64,000 nt of DNA from an uncultured Lachnospiraceae bacterium (GCA_947652735.1 CANTEG010000005.1:1-64000), one strand, 5' to 3'; shown: positions 9,716 to 19,320, numbered from the stretch's first letter. Program-made: numbers and translations. The notes: a model not told the origin generated them from the sequence alone.

Positions 9716-10996
9716 ATGAACAATATTAATGAAGTAAAGGATAAACTCTCAAATGGAATGTTTGATGAGAGAATTAAGGCAATTTATGTTGACCATGACA
9801 GAGTAAAGTACAACAGGGAACGGTATGTGAATGCCATTTTACATTTTGAAGGTCTGTTCCCTGAGGAGAAGGAAATTGAGATATACAGTGCACCAGGCAG
9901 AAGTGAGGTGTGTGGAAACCACACCGATCACCAAAACGGAGTTGTGCTGGCGACATCAATTAATTTAGATGCAATAGCCATTGTTGCAAAGACGGATGAC
10001 AATGCCATTCGTCTCGTATCCGGTGAATTTCCTATGGAAGTCATAGATGTCGATGACGTGGAAAAAAGAGACAGTGAGCTTGAAACAACAACATCCCTGA
10101 TAAGGGGTGTTGTGGCAGGCTTAAAGCAGGCAGGCTATAAAACAGGCGGTTTTAAGGCATATGTGACAAGTGATGTTCTTATGGGGGCAGGAATGTCAAG
10201 CTCAGCAGCATTTGAGGGGCTGATAGGAACGATTTTATCCGGGCTTTACAATGACATGGGTGTAAGCTCTGAAGAAATTGCACAGATAGGACAGTATGCA
10301 GAAAATAAGTATTTTGGTAAGCCGTGTGGTCTTATGGATCAGATGGCATGCTGTGTGGGCGGCATGATTTACATTGACTTTTGTAAGGATAAGCCTGTTG
10401 TAAAAACAGTGGAAAGTAATTTTGAGGAGGCAGGTTTAAGTTTGTGTATTGTTGATACGAAAGGTTCCCATGCAGACCTTACCCCTGACTATGCTGCCGT
10501 GCCAAATGAGATGGGGCTTGTGGCAAAATCACTTGGAAAAGAACGGCTAAGAGATGTTTCTGAGGAAAAGTTTTATAAAAACATACCGGCACTTAGAAAG
10601 AAGCTTTCAGACAGGGCGGTGCTCCGTGCAATCCATTTCTTTATGGAAGAAAAAAGAGTGGATGAGGCATTTAATATGCTTAAGGCATCAGACTATGCAG
10701 GCTTTTTGGAAGTCATAAGAAGAAGCGGCGATTCATCTGCAAAGTTTCTTCAAAACATATACAGTCCACGTGATGTGGATACACAAAATGTGACGGTTGC
10801 ACTTGCAGTATCGGAAAGTGTTATAGGAAATGCAGGAGTTTGCCGGGTTCATGGAGGCGGCTTTGCAGGAACGATACAGGCATTTGTAAAAGACGAGGCG
10901 GTTGCCGGTTATAAGGCTGCCATTGAAGCTGTGTTTGGCAAGGATAGCTGTAACGTACTTAAGATAAGACCTTATGGAGGAATAAAGGTACTTTAA
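9716..10996 (+). CDS. galK: Galactokinase
   Basis: Phosphorylates galactose at C1 with ATP, the first Leloir step. The galactokinase signature is seen near residue 59 (APGRSEVCGNHTDHQNG; the family usually has GRxNxxGEHTDY, so this is a divergent version typical of Clostridia) and the GHMP ATP-binding loop near 156 (GAGMSSSAAFE). The third GHMP motif is CRVHGGGFAGT near residue 380. Length 426 residues is a little above the 390 of E. coli GalK owing to an N-terminal extension of about 40 residues. ACAGGAGAG precedes the start. It sits between GH42 and galT, 23 bases from galT. Confidence 0.92.
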   Translation: MNNINEVKDKLSNGMFDERIKAIYVDHDRVKYNRERYVNAILHFEGLFPEEKEIEIYSAPGRSEVCGNHTDHQNGVVLATSINLDAIAIVAKTDDNAIRLVSGEFPMEVIDVDDVEKRDSELETTTSLIRGVVAGLKQAGYKTGGFKAYVTSDVLMGAGMSSSAAFEGLIGTILSGLYNDMGVSSEEIAQIGQYAENKYFGKPCGLMDQMACCVGGMIYIDFCKDKPVVKTVESNFEEAGLSLCIVDTKGSHADLTPDYAAVPNEMGLVAKSLGKERLRDVSEEKFYKNIPALRKKLSDRAVLRAIHFFMEEKRVDEAFNMLKASDYAGFLEVIRRSGDSSAKFLQNIYSPRDVDTQNVTVALAVSESVIGNAGVCRVHGGGFAGTIQAFVKDEAVAGYKAAIEAVFGKDSCNVLKIRPYGGIKVL

Positions 10997-11019
10997 TAAA
11001 TTTAGGAGGTAGGAATTGC

Positions 11020-12528
11020 ATGGTAAATACTTATATTAAGCAGCTTGTAATGTACGGTTTGGAAAATGGGCTGCTGGAACAGGATGATGAAATTTACACA
11101 ACAAATAGTCTTCTTTCAAAGCTTAAGCTTGATGATTATGAGGAACCGTCAGATGTAGCTCCTATAAAAACACCTGAGGATTTGGAATGTACATTAAAAG
11201 GAATACTTGACTATGCCGTATCAAATGGGATAATAAAAGAAGATTCGATTGTCCTTAGGGATTTGTTTGATACGGAAATAATGAATACCCTTATGGCACG
11301 GCCAAGCGAAATTATAAAAAGGTTTTGGAAAAAGTATGACATATCTGCAAAAGAGGCAACAGATTATTATTATGGTCTTTCAAGGGCGTCAGATTATATT
11401 AGAACATACCGGATAAAAAAGGATAGAAGATGGATGGCGCATACCCCTTACGGAGATATGGATATTACAATAAATCTGTCTAAGCCTGAAAAAGACCCTA
11501 AGATGATTGCACTTGCAAAGACTGCAAAGGTATCATCCTACCCGAAGTGTCAGCTTTGTGTGGAGAACGAGGGCTATGCAGGAAGAATCAATCACCCTGC
11601 AAGACAAAACCATAGAATAATACCGATAGAGATTAACAAGGATAAATGGGGCTTCCAGTATTCACCGTATGTATATTACAATGAGCATTGTATTGTATTT
11701 AATGGTAAGCATGTCCCGATGAAAATAGACAGGGATACCTTTGTAAAAATGTTCGATTTTATAGACCTATTTCCTCATTATTTTGTCGGTTCAAATGCTG
11801 ATTTGCCAATCGTTGGGGGGTCTATATTAAGTCACGACCATTTTCAGGGAGGCAATTATACATTTGCAATGGCAAAGGCACCAATAGAAAAACAGGTGAA
11901 ATTTTCAGGTTATGAGGATATTGATGCGGGGATTGTCAAATGGCCGATGTCTGTGATAAGGCTGACAGGAGCAGATAGGGAACGGATTATTGCTTTGGCA
12001 GATAAAATATTACATGCATGGAGAGGCTATAGTGATGAGACCTTGAGCATATTTGCAAAAACAGATGATGAACCCCATAATACGATTACACCGATTGCAC
12101 GTATGTCGGAGGGAATGTATCAGCTTGATCTTGTTTTAAGAAACAATATAACAACGAAGGAGCACCCGTTGGGACTGTTTCACCCGTGGGAGGAGTACCA
12201 TAATATTAAAAAGGAAAATATCGGACTGATTGAGGTTATGGGACTTGCCGTGCTGCCGTCACGTCTCAAGGTGGAAATGGAAAAGCTTTCAGATGCAATA
12301 GCAAATAAAAGGGACATAAGGGCAGACGAGGATATAGCAAAACATGCGGATTGGGTAGATACATTTAAGGACAAATATGATAATATAGAAAAGCAGGATA
12401 TCATGAGTATTTTGGAAAATGAAATTGGAAATGTGTTCCAAAAGGTGCTGGAGTGTGCAGGAGTATACAAGAGGGACGCTGAAGGACAGGATGGTTTTTT
12501 AAGATTTATTGACTATGTGAACAAATAG
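11020..12528 (+). CDS. galT: UDP-glucose-hexose-1-phosphate uridylyltransferase, class II (GalT2)
   Basis: Exchanges UMP between UDP-glucose and galactose 1-phosphate. The 502-residue length and sequence are of the Firmicutes class II type rather than the 350-residue E. coli type. Visible features are the CQLCVENEGYAGR segment (near residue 180), NHRIIPIEIN and the histidine motif ILSHDHFQGG near residue 270, which should hold the UMP-accepting His. AGGAGG is 10 bases before the ATG. It follows galK closely. The 105 bases between galT and galE hold no obvious gene or terminator, so the three genes are probably one transcript. Confidence 0.92.
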   Translation: MVNTYIKQLVMYGLENGLLEQDDEIYTTNSLLSKLKLDDYEEPSDVAPIKTPEDLECTLKGILDYAVSNGIIKEDSIVLRDLFDTEIMNTLMARPSEIIKRFWKKYDISAKEATDYYYGLSRASDYIRTYRIKKDRRWMAHTPYGDMDITINLSKPEKDPKMIALAKTAKVSSYPKCQLCVENEGYAGRINHPARQNHRIIPIEINKDKWGFQYSPYVYYNEHCIVFNGKHVPMKIDRDTFVKMFDFIDLFPHYFVGSNADLPIVGGSILSHDHFQGGNYTFAMAKAPIEKQVKFSGYEDIDAGIVKWPMSVIRLTGADRERIIALADKILHAWRGYSDETLSIFAKTDDEPHNTITPIARMSEGMYQLDLVLRNNITTKEHPLGLFHPWEEYHNIKKENIGLIEVMGLAVLPSRLKVEMEKLSDAIANKRDIRADEDIAKHADWVDTFKDKYDNIEKQDIMSILENEIGNVFQKVLECAGVYKRDAEGQDGFLRFIDYVNK

Positions 12529-12633
12529 AATTTGATTGTATTGGAGATTTTATTTTTGGTAAGCAGGTGTCTGGAGAACAGAATGCTTCAAAAGGTGCTT
12601 GTAAGGAATGAGCAAAGAATAGGAGGATGAAAA

Positions 12634-13650
12634 ATGAAGATTTTAGTAACGGGCGGAGCAGGATATATCGGAAGCCATACCTGTGTGGAGCTTCTTGACT
12701 GCGGATATGATGTAGTTGTAATTGATAATCTTTATAATGCCAGTGAAAAGGCACTTGAGAGGGTGAAGAAGATAACAGGAAAGGACCTTGTATTTTATAA
12801 GGAGGATATAAGGGACTATGATGCCATGAACCGTATATTTGCAAAAGAAAAGCCTGATACCGTAATACATTTTGCGGGGCTTAAGGCAGTGGGAGAATCA
12901 GTATCAAAGCCACTTGAGTATTATGAAAATAATATCGGAGGCACACTTAATCTGTGTAAGGCAATGAGAGAAAACGGCTGTAAAAATATTATTTTTTCAT
13001 CATCAGCAACGGTTTACGGTGACCCTGCATTTATACCGATAACGGAAGAATGTCCTAAGGGAGTGTGTACCAACCCTTATGGCTGGACGAAACATATGCT
13101 TGAGCAGATTCTTACGGACTTAAATACGGCAGATAATGAATGGAATGTAATTCTTCTTCGGTATTTTAATCCGATTGGAGCACATAAGAGTGGTCTTATA
13201 GGTGAGGATCCTAAGGGAATTCCAAATAACCTGCTTCCGTATGTCGCACAGGTTGCCATAGGTAAGCTGCCGCAGGTGGGCGTGTTTGGAAATGACTATG
13301 ATACGCCAGACGGAACAGGGGTAAGAGATTATATTCACGTTGTTGACCTTGCAAAGGGACATGTGAAGGCAATTAACAAAATTAATGAAAAGCCGGGTGT
13401 TAAGGTTTATAACTTAGGAACTGGAAAGGGATACAGTGTCCTTGATGTCATAAAAGCATTTGGAAAAGCATGTGGGAAAGAAATACCATATGAAATAAAG
13501 GCGAGACGTCCGGGAGACATTGCGACCTGCTATTCGGATGCTGCCCTTGCAAAGAAAGAGCTTGACTGGGAAGCAGAGTATGGAATAGAGGAAATGTGTC
13601 AGGATTCATGGAGATGGCAGTCGTCTAATCCTGATGGCTATGGTGAGTAA
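12634..13650 (+). CDS. galE: UDP-glucose 4-epimerase
   Basis: NAD-dependent short-chain dehydrogenase/reductase that interconverts UDP-galactose and UDP-glucose and closes the Leloir cycle. The dinucleotide-binding motif GGAGYIGSH is at residues 7-15, the catalytic Ser/Thr region SSSATVYG at 122-129 and the YGWTK catalytic Tyr149-Lys153 pair follows. The length of 338 residues is standard. AGGAGG precedes the start. The 3' end is 16 bases from the cysE start, so cysE is very likely co-transcribed. Confidence 0.94.
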   Translation: MKILVTGGAGYIGSHTCVELLDCGYDVVVIDNLYNASEKALERVKKITGKDLVFYKEDIRDYDAMNRIFAKEKPDTVIHFAGLKAVGESVSKPLEYYENNIGGTLNLCKAMRENGCKNIIFSSSATVYGDPAFIPITEECPKGVCTNPYGWTKHMLEQILTDLNTADNEWNVILLRYFNPIGAHKSGLIGEDPKGIPNNLLPYVAQVAIGKLPQVGVFGNDYDTPDGTGVRDYIHVVDLAKGHVKAINKINEKPGVKVYNLGTGKGYSVLDVIKAFGKACGKEIPYEIKARRPGDIATCYSDAALAKKELDWEAEYGIEEMCQDSWRWQSSNPDGYGE

Positions 13651-13666
13651 GTTATTGGAGGATATT

Positions 13667-14557
13667 ATGAGGCAGGATATAAAAAATAAAATTGCAGGTG
13701 TGGCTGACCAGTTAAATGGAAATTATCTGGAGCAAAGTATATTTGGCATGGAAGCATCTGGTCAAATGCCGAAGCGTTCAGAAATAATCGAGGTCTTAAA
13801 TGAAATTAGACGGGTGATATTTCCAGGTTATTTTGGAACGGAAAATACGGCATATGTTTCGCTTTCAAGCTTTGCGGGCAACACCCTTGCAGTGATATAT
13901 GAAAAACTGTTTCAACAGATTTTAATTGCGCTTTCCTATCAGAGAAAAGATGACAAGACAGAAGATGATGCGGAGCGTATTACCTGCCTCTTTCTTGAAA
14001 GGATGCCGCTTATCCAAACCCTTTTGTATAAGGATGTTGAAGCAGAGCTTGACGGCGACCCGGCAGCAAGCAGCAAGGAAGAAATTATATTTTCCTATCC
14101 GGGAATTTTTGCAATATTTGTATATAGGATAGCACATGAGCTTTATAAGCTGGATGTACCGTTTATTCCGAGAATTATGACGGAATATGCACACGGCAGG
14201 ACGGGAATCGACATTAATCCCGGAGCAACCATAGGAGAATATTTCTTTATCGACCACGGAACGGGAATTGTTATAGGAGAAACTACGGTAATCGGAAACA
14301 ACGTGAAGCTGTATCAGGGAGTGACTCTTGGTGCACTTTCAACGAGAGACGGACAGCTTCTGTCGGGAGTGAAAAGACATCCTACAATAGAAGATAACGT
14401 GGTTATATATGCAAATACTACAGTGCTCGGTGGAGAAACTGTGGTTGGGAAAAATTCAGTTGTTGCCGGAAACTCCTTTGTGACGGAATCAATTCCGCCA
14501 AACACAAAGGTTTCCGTACATATACCTGAACTGAAAATGAAAAGCAGAAAAGAGTAA
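13667..14557 (+). CDS. cysE: Serine O-acetyltransferase
   Basis: Makes O-acetylserine from serine and acetyl-CoA for cysteine synthesis. The C-terminal half has the left-handed beta-helix hexapeptide repeats (INPGATIGEYFFIDHGTG, IGETTVIGNNVKLYQGVTLG) with the catalytic Asp-His pair (DHGTG). The N-terminal alpha-helical domain is of the longer type. I place the start at 13667 (MRQDIKN, 296 residues) because GGAGGA lies 5 bases upstream; an earlier ATG at 13634 would overlap galE and has no ribosome binding site. It is an odd tail to a galactose operon. The convergent neighbour is a TauE/SafE-type anion exporter, so the pair may reflect sulfur metabolism. Confidence 0.88.
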   Translation: MRQDIKNKIAGVADQLNGNYLEQSIFGMEASGQMPKRSEIIEVLNEIRRVIFPGYFGTENTAYVSLSSFAGNTLAVIYEKLFQQILIALSYQRKDDKTEDDAERITCLFLERMPLIQTLLYKDVEAELDGDPAASSKEEIIFSYPGIFAIFVYRIAHELYKLDVPFIPRIMTEYAHGRTGIDINPGATIGEYFFIDHGTGIVIGETTVIGNNVKLYQGVTLGALSTRDGQLLSGVKRHPTIEDNVVIYANTTVLGGETVVGKNSVVAGNSFVTESIPPNTKVSVHIPELKMKSRKE

Positions 14558-14563
14558 ACAGTT

Positions 14564-15343
14564 CTACTTTATTTTCGAAAAGACAAATATTGCTATGCCA
14601 AGAATAATAAGGACAACACCAGTTGCCCGGTTTAGTGTTTTCGGCTCGGCTTTGTTTGCAAATTTTGCGGCAATTCTTGCCCAAAGCAGGGTGAAAATCA
14701 CGCACAAAATGAGGATTTTAAAGTCGGGAAGCCCTCCGATTGTGAAGTGTGATAAGGCACCTGTTAAGGCTGTAAATGTCATAATAAATACACTTGTACC
14801 GACGGCGGTTTTAAGCTCATAACCGAGCACGGAAGTAAGGATGAGCAGCATCATCATTCCGCCGCCGGCACCGATAAAGCCGCATATAAAACCGATAATC
14901 ATTCCACAAATGATAGATTGGAAGATTCTTTTTTTGGCAGAAACCTTTGCCATGTCTTCCTTTGTTGTCATAACAGGACGGACTACAAATTTTATTCCAA
15001 GAAGGAATGTCATAAATACTGAAAAGCTGCCCATCGTTGTTGATGGAATACGGCTGGAAACATAGCTTCCGATAACAGTAAACACGATAACGTTTGCCAT
15101 CATCACAAGTCCGTTTTTAATATCTAAGTTTTTATTTTTACCGTAAGTATAAGAGGATATTGCACTTGCAAGCACGTCTGAGGACAGGGCTATGCCCACT
15201 GCCATATAAGGGTCAACATCCAAAAATGTAATGAGCATGGGACTGATTACCGCAGCGGCACTCATGCCTGCAAAGCCTGTTCCCAGGCCTGCACCCATGC
15301 CTGCAAAAAAAGTAACGATAAGTGTAATAAAAAATGTTTGCAT
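14564..15343 (-). CDS. TauE/SafE family membrane transporter (sulfite/sulfonate exporter type)
   Basis: Membrane protein of 259 residues with about 7-8 hydrophobic helices and the Gly-rich repeat typical of the family (N-terminal GMGAGLGTGFAGMSAAAV, central GFICGFIGAGGGMMMLLIL). Family members move sulfite, sulfoacetate or related organic anions. GAGG lies 9 bases before the ATG on the minus strand. It converges on cysE with only 6 bases between the stops and no clear terminator between them. Substrate cannot be told from sequence; nearness to cysE hints at a sulfur compound but this is inference. Confidence 0.85.
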   Translation of the reverse strand: MQTFFITLIVTFFAGMGAGLGTGFAGMSAAAVISPMLITFLDVDPYMAVGIALSSDVLASAISSYTYGKNKNLDIKNGLVMMANVIVFTVIGSYVSSRIPSTTMGSFSVFMTFLLGIKFVVRPVMTTKEDMAKVSAKKRIFQSIICGMIIGFICGFIGAGGGMMMLLILTSVLGYELKTAVGTSVFIMTFTALTGALSHFTIGGLPDFKILILCVIFTLLWARIAAKFANKAEPKTLNRATGVVLIILGIAIFVFSKIK

Positions 15344-15420
15344 GATAATTTTCCTCGTTTAAATGTATTATATCATTAACTGTTAGGTTAATGACCTGCG
15401 CACCATCAGGTGCTTCATTG

Positions 15421-15429
15421 TGATATAAT
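15421..15429 (+). promoter_or_regulatory. Extended -10 promoter of the larB operon
   Basis: TGATATAAT is a perfect extended -10 (TGnTATAAT), so a weak -35 would be tolerated; none is evident. A small hairpin, GCACC/GGTGC (15400-15404 with 15409-15413), lies just upstream where a regulator could act. The remaining 85 bases to larB show no riboswitch I can recognise. Confidence 0.55.
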
Positions 15430-15515
15430 GGACATAATAAGTTCTTGAAGGAAAAAAATCAAGTAAATACACAAAATTGTTTAAAATTAAATTATAAGGG
15501 ACGGAGCATACATAA

Positions 15516-16235
15516 ATGAAATATTCGGATGAAGACATTTTAAATCTTAAAAAAGAGCCCTATGTTGACTTGGATTTTGCCAAGGTAGATATTCACCGTA
15601 AAGTAAGACAGGGAGTTTCGGAGGTAATATACGGAGCGGGAAAAACTAAGGAACAGATTTTGGAAATTGCAAAGACACTGATTGAAAAAGGAAATGAGAC
15701 GATACTGATAACAAGAATGTGCGAGGAAGCAAAGGATTATGTCGTTAAAAATCTTGAAATAGAAAATGTGCTTTATGAGCCACAAGCAAAGATATGTGTT
15801 TTGGGAACTATTCCGAAAGCTACAGGTCATGGGGTAATTGTGGTGGTGACAGGGGGAACCAGCGATATACCTGTTGCAGAGGAGGCGGCAATTACGGCAA
15901 TGGCTCTTGGAAATGATGTCAGGCGAATATATGATGTGGGTGTTGCAGGAATACATAGGCTGTTTCATCATTTGGACGAGCTTATGACTGCAAGCGTTAT
16001 CATAGCTGTGGCAGGTATGGAGGGAGCTTTGCCAAGTGTTGTGGGTGGTCTTGTGTCATGCCCTGTGATAGCGGTTCCAACCAGTGTGGGATATGGTGCA
16101 AGTTTTCAGGGGCTTTCTGCACTTCTTTCTATGCTGAACTCCTGTGCAAGCGGTGTAAGCGTGGTCAATATTGATAACGGCTTTGGGGCAGGGTATCAGG
16201 CGAGCCTAATCAATCATGTATCAGGAGGTATATAA
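15516..16235 (+). CDS. larB: Nickel-pincer cofactor biosynthesis protein LarB (pyridinium-3,5-biscarboxylic acid mononucleotide synthase)
   Basis: Carboxylates and hydrolyses nicotinic acid adenine dinucleotide, the first step of nickel-pincer nucleotide synthesis. The C-terminal half is a PurE-like domain (about residues 105-235) with VVTGGTSDIPVAEEA, GVAGIHRL and a Gly-rich nucleotide site (CPVIAVPTSVGYGASFQG). Length of 239 residues matches LarB. GGGACGGA precedes the start. The stop overlaps the larC start (TAATG), so the two are translationally coupled. LarB, larC, larE and a nickel transporter are contiguous, which makes the assignment firm; stand-alone PurE is excluded by the N-terminal half and context. 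Confidence 0.92.
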   Translation: MKYSDEDILNLKKEPYVDLDFAKVDIHRKVRQGVSEVIYGAGKTKEQILEIAKTLIEKGNETILITRMCEEAKDYVVKNLEIENVLYEPQAKICVLGTIPKATGHGVIVVVTGGTSDIPVAEEAAITAMALGNDVRRIYDVGVAGIHRLFHHLDELMTASVIIAVAGMEGALPSVVGGLVSCPVIAVPTSVGYGASFQGLSALLSMLNSCASGVSVVNIDNGFGAGYQASLINHVSGGI

Positions 16236-17467
16236 TGAAAGTATTATATTTGGACTGTGGTATGGGAGCAGCAGGTGACATGCTTATGGGAGCGCTTGTG
16301 TCGCTTCTCACGGAGGAACAGCAGTCATATTTTGCAGATAAAATAAATAGTATTGGAATTCCTGGTGTGACGGTTACTATACAGAATGATGTGAAATGCG
16401 GCGTGACGGGAAAACATATTGAAGTGTTGATTGGTGGTGCCTCGGAGGGGGAAGAACATGGGAATGATGGACACGACCATAACCGTGGGCATCAGCACGA
16501 CCACCATCATCACCATGTACACTCGTCCATGCGTGATATAGAAGAAATTATAGACAAATTAGATATTTCTAACAAAGTCAGGGAAGATGTAAAACAAATA
16601 TACAAAAGGATTGCTCTTGCAGAAAGTACGGTGCATGGAACGACTGTTTCAGAGATACATTTTCACGAGGTGGGAATGATGGATGCCATAGCAGATATCA
16701 CAGGCTGTGCTATGCTGCTTGAATTGCTTCAGGTTGACAAGGTGGTCGTATCACCTATAAATGTGGGGTATGGAACCGTGAAATGTGCACATGGAATTTT
16801 ACCTGTACCTGCACCTGCAACGGCAAACCTGTTAAAGAATATTCCGTCCTATGCAGGGGATGTTAAGGGAGAGCTTTGTACGCCTACGGGAGCAGCAATT
16901 TTAGGCTACTACGGAAATGAATTTTCCAATATGCCGCTTATGACAGTTGAGGCGGTGGGATATGGAACGGGAAAAAAAGATTTTGAGGCAGCAAATGTTG
17001 TGCGTGCCATAGTTGGACACAGTGGGGACGGACAGGACAGCATTGTGGAGCTTTCTTGTAATATGGATGATATTACAGGCGAGCAAATCGGGTATGTTAC
17101 TGAGCTTCTTTTGAAGAAGGGGGCAAGGGATGTATTTACAACTGCGGTGACAATGAAGAAAAACCGTCCGGGAATACTGCTTACTGTACTTTGTACCGAT
17201 GAGGACAAAATGGACATGGCAGAGATTATTTTTAAGAATACAACAACCATAGGAATCAGGGAACTTAGCAAAAAGCGGATGACTTTGAACCGAAGAGAGG
17301 AACTTTTAAAAACAGGGTTTGGAGATGTAAGGGTGAAGCGTTCAAGCGGCTATGGAGTGAAACGGGTAAAAGCTGAGTATGAGGACATTGCAAATATTGC
17401 AAGGCAAAACAATTTGTCAATTCAGGAGGTAATTGATGCTGTAAACAAAGAGATAAGGGAGGACTAA
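16235..17467 (+). CDS. larC: Nickel insertion protein LarC (single-frame form)
   Basis: CTP-dependent nickel insertase that loads Ni into the pincer nucleotide. The start MKVLYLDCGMGAAGDMLMG is typical, and a loop at about residues 72-93 contains many His and Asp, including a run of five His, suited to metal binding. Further conserved parts are EIHFHEVGMMDAIADI, CTPTGAAIL and the C-terminal domain with SCNMDDITGE. The full 410 residues are in one frame; in Lactobacillus plantarum, larC is split and needs a programmed frameshift. It overlaps larB by one base and lies 4 bases before the nickel transporter gene. Confidence 0.92.
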   Translation: MKVLYLDCGMGAAGDMLMGALVSLLTEEQQSYFADKINSIGIPGVTVTIQNDVKCGVTGKHIEVLIGGASEGEEHGNDGHDHNRGHQHDHHHHHVHSSMRDIEEIIDKLDISNKVREDVKQIYKRIALAESTVHGTTVSEIHFHEVGMMDAIADITGCAMLLELLQVDKVVVSPINVGYGTVKCAHGILPVPAPATANLLKNIPSYAGDVKGELCTPTGAAILGYYGNEFSNMPLMTVEAVGYGTGKKDFEAANVVRAIVGHSGDGQDSIVELSCNMDDITGEQIGYVTELLLKKGARDVFTTAVTMKKNRPGILLTVLCTDEDKMDMAEIIFKNTTTIGIRELSKKRMTLNRREELLKTGFGDVRVKRSSGYGVKRVKAEYEDIANIARQNNLSIQEVIDAVNKEIRED

Positions 17468-17471
17468 GCTT

Positions 17472-18461
17472 ATGCATATGGCTGATGCACTTTTAAATCA
17501 TATTGTAGCAGGCTCCATGTATGTGCTTTCTGTGGGAGGTGCTGCATACAGCATACATAAGGTGAAAAAGTCGGAGGAGCCGATCAAGGTTGCTGAGATG
17601 GGAATTATGGGAGCCTTTGTTTTTGCCGCACAGATGATTAATTTTTCTATTCCAGGAACAGGCTCAAGCGGACATTTGTGTGGTGGAATGTTGCTTTCTG
17701 CTATGCTTGGACCTCATGCAGGCTTTCTCACAATGATAGGTATTTTGACAATCCAGTGTCTGATGTTTGCGGATGGCGGTATTATGGCACTGGGAGCAAA
17801 TATATGGAACATGGCCTTTTTTGGATGCTTTGTGGGAGCTGCGGTGATATGGCGCGGAATTATGAAAAAAGGAACGTCAAAAAAGAAGATAATATTGGCG
17901 TCTGTAATAGGTTGTGTTGTCACCTTACAGCTCGGTGCATTTTTTGTCACGTTGGAGACAATGGCGTCAGGAGTTACAGAGCTTCCTTTTAAAACTTTTC
18001 TAGCATTTATGCAGCCGATTCACTTGGCGATAGGCTTAGTGGAGGGAGCTATAACGGCAGCCGTTTTATGCTTTGTTTATGAGACAAGGGCAGAGCTTCT
18101 CTGGGGGATAGAGTCAAGGGTTAAGGCAGACAGAAAATCCTATGCAGGAGTCATGTCTGTTTTGGCTGTTGTGGCACTGGCTACGGCAGGTCTTTTATCA
18201 CTTATGGCATCCTCCCATCCTGACGGGCTGGAGTGGTCTGTGGAAAAGGTGACAGGAAGTACGGAGCTTAGCCGTTCAGGTGAGATTTACGATGCATTTG
18301 CAAATGTGCAGGAAACACTGGCACTTTTACCTGACTATGCATTTAAAAATTCAGAGTCTGTGGCGGGAACTTCATTTTCGGGCATTCTCGGTGCACTTGC
18401 CGTTGCAGGTGTATGTGCCCTGTTTTGCGTTATCGTGCGGAAAAGAAAAAAACGTATTTAA
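17472..18461 (+). CDS. nikMN: Nickel ECF transporter, fused substrate-binding and NikN-like subunit (CbiM/NikM family)
   Basis: S component of an energy-coupling factor transporter for Ni2+ (or Co2+). The start MHMADALL puts His at position 2, which with the N-terminal amine chelates the metal in this family, so the start is well fixed; GGGAGG lies upstream. Conserved GTGSSGHLCGGMLLSAMLGP holds another ligand His. About eight hydrophobic segments are seen. The C-terminal third (SSHPDGLEWSVE and a last membrane helix) matches the PDGLE domain of NikN/CbiN, so M and N are fused. Setting among lar genes and lack of cobalamin genes or a B12 riboswitch points to nickel rather than cobalt. Confidence 0.9.
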   Translation: MHMADALLNHIVAGSMYVLSVGGAAYSIHKVKKSEEPIKVAEMGIMGAFVFAAQMINFSIPGTGSSGHLCGGMLLSAMLGPHAGFLTMIGILTIQCLMFADGGIMALGANIWNMAFFGCFVGAAVIWRGIMKKGTSKKKIILASVIGCVVTLQLGAFFVTLETMASGVTELPFKTFLAFMQPIHLAIGLVEGAITAAVLCFVYETRAELLWGIESRVKADRKSYAGVMSVLAVVALATAGLLSLMASSHPDGLEWSVEKVTGSTELSRSGEIYDAFANVQETLALLPDYAFKNSESVAGTSFSGILGALAVAGVCALFCVIVRKRKKRI

Positions 18462-18473
18462 CGTTCTTGTTTG

Positions 18474-18519
18474 AGTCTTAGCAGGTTTCGTGTAATTGTA
18501 CTGGCAGGAAACGAAGACT
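18474..18519 (+). promoter_or_regulatory. Imperfect hairpin between nikMN and nikQ
   Basis: AGTCTT (18474-18479) pairs with AAGACT (18514-18519), and GTTTC (18485-18489) with GAAAC (18508-18512), separated by an uneven internal loop. No U run follows, so it is an intercistronic RNA structure rather than a terminator. Confidence 0.35.
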
Positions 18520-18555
18520 TCATTTAATTGAATCAGAGAACATAAGAGGTATTTT

Positions 18556-19320
18556 ATGAGTAATATCGATAAGGCAATACATGAAATGTGCAGCATGGAA
18601 AAGGAAGCGGGAAAGGATGGAAGTATAAATTCCATACATCCGCTTTTTAAGCTTTTTGTTACGGTCTGGTATGTAACACTTACCATCTCCGTACCAAACT
18701 ATGATGTAAGGGGACTTATCTTTATGATGATTTATCCCCTTGCGGTTTTTATCATATGGGACATATCATTTGTAAACTGTCTCAAGCGTATTAAGGTTAT
18801 ACTTGCGGCAATTTTTCTTTTGGGAATTGGCAATCTGTTGTTTGCCAAAACCGTTGTGGTAGGACTTATCCTTATGCTGTGCCTGTTTATCAAGGGAGTT
18901 TTAAGTGTATTTGCGGTATATATTCTTGCAGTGACAACAAGGATAGAGGACATTTGTAATGCACTCAGAATGATAAAGGTGCCTGAAATTCTTGTCACGG
19001 TCATTCTGCTTATTTACCGCTATACAAATATATTGCTTAAGGAAACGAAAAGAATGACCGAGGCGTATTATATGCTTGCACCGAATCAAAAGGGAGTACA
19101 TATCAAGGTGTGGGGACAATTTGCAGGACAGATTATGCTTCGTAGCATGGACAAGGCACATACCGTATATGACAGCATGAATGTAAGAGGCTATGAGTGG
19201 AATGTGAAAAATCAGGGTTATAAAAGTAAGTACACGGTTAAGGCAAGAGATGCCGTATGGCTTTTTGGCTGGTGCATTGTGGTTGCTGCACTAAGGTTTG
19301 TTCCAAATTATGTTTATTAA
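18556..19320 (+). CDS. nikQ: Nickel ECF transporter membrane subunit (CbiQ/NikQ, T component)
   Basis: Transmembrane coupling subunit that links the ATPase to NikMN. It has 254 residues with about 5-6 hydrophobic segments and the CbiQ start region (DKAIHEMCSMEKEAG, then HPLFKLFVTVWYV). The coupling helices near the C-terminus contain the family's Ala-Arg-Gly-type motif region, here MLRSMDKAHTVYDSMNVRGY near 195-214. AGAGGT lies before the ATG. It follows nikMN by 94 bases, a gap that holds a hairpin. The ATPase follows. Confidence 0.9.
   Translation: MSNIDKAIHEMCSMEKEAGKDGSINSIHPLFKLFVTVWYVTLTISVPNYDVRGLIFMMIYPLAVFIIWDISFVNCLKRIKVILAAIFLLGIGNLLFAKTVVVGLILMLCLFIKGVLSVFAVYILAVTTRIEDICNALRMIKVPEILVTVILLIYRYTNILLKETKRMTEAYYMLAPNQKGVHIKVWGQFAGQIMLRSMDKAHTVYDSMNVRGYEWNVKNQGYKSKYTVKARDAVWLFGWCIVVAALRFVPNYVY

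Noticed and set aside
15344-15515. Possible cobalamin or nickel/cobalt riboswitch before the larB operon
   Set aside because: The 172 bases hold only one small hairpin; no B12-box and no NiCo four-way junction pattern.
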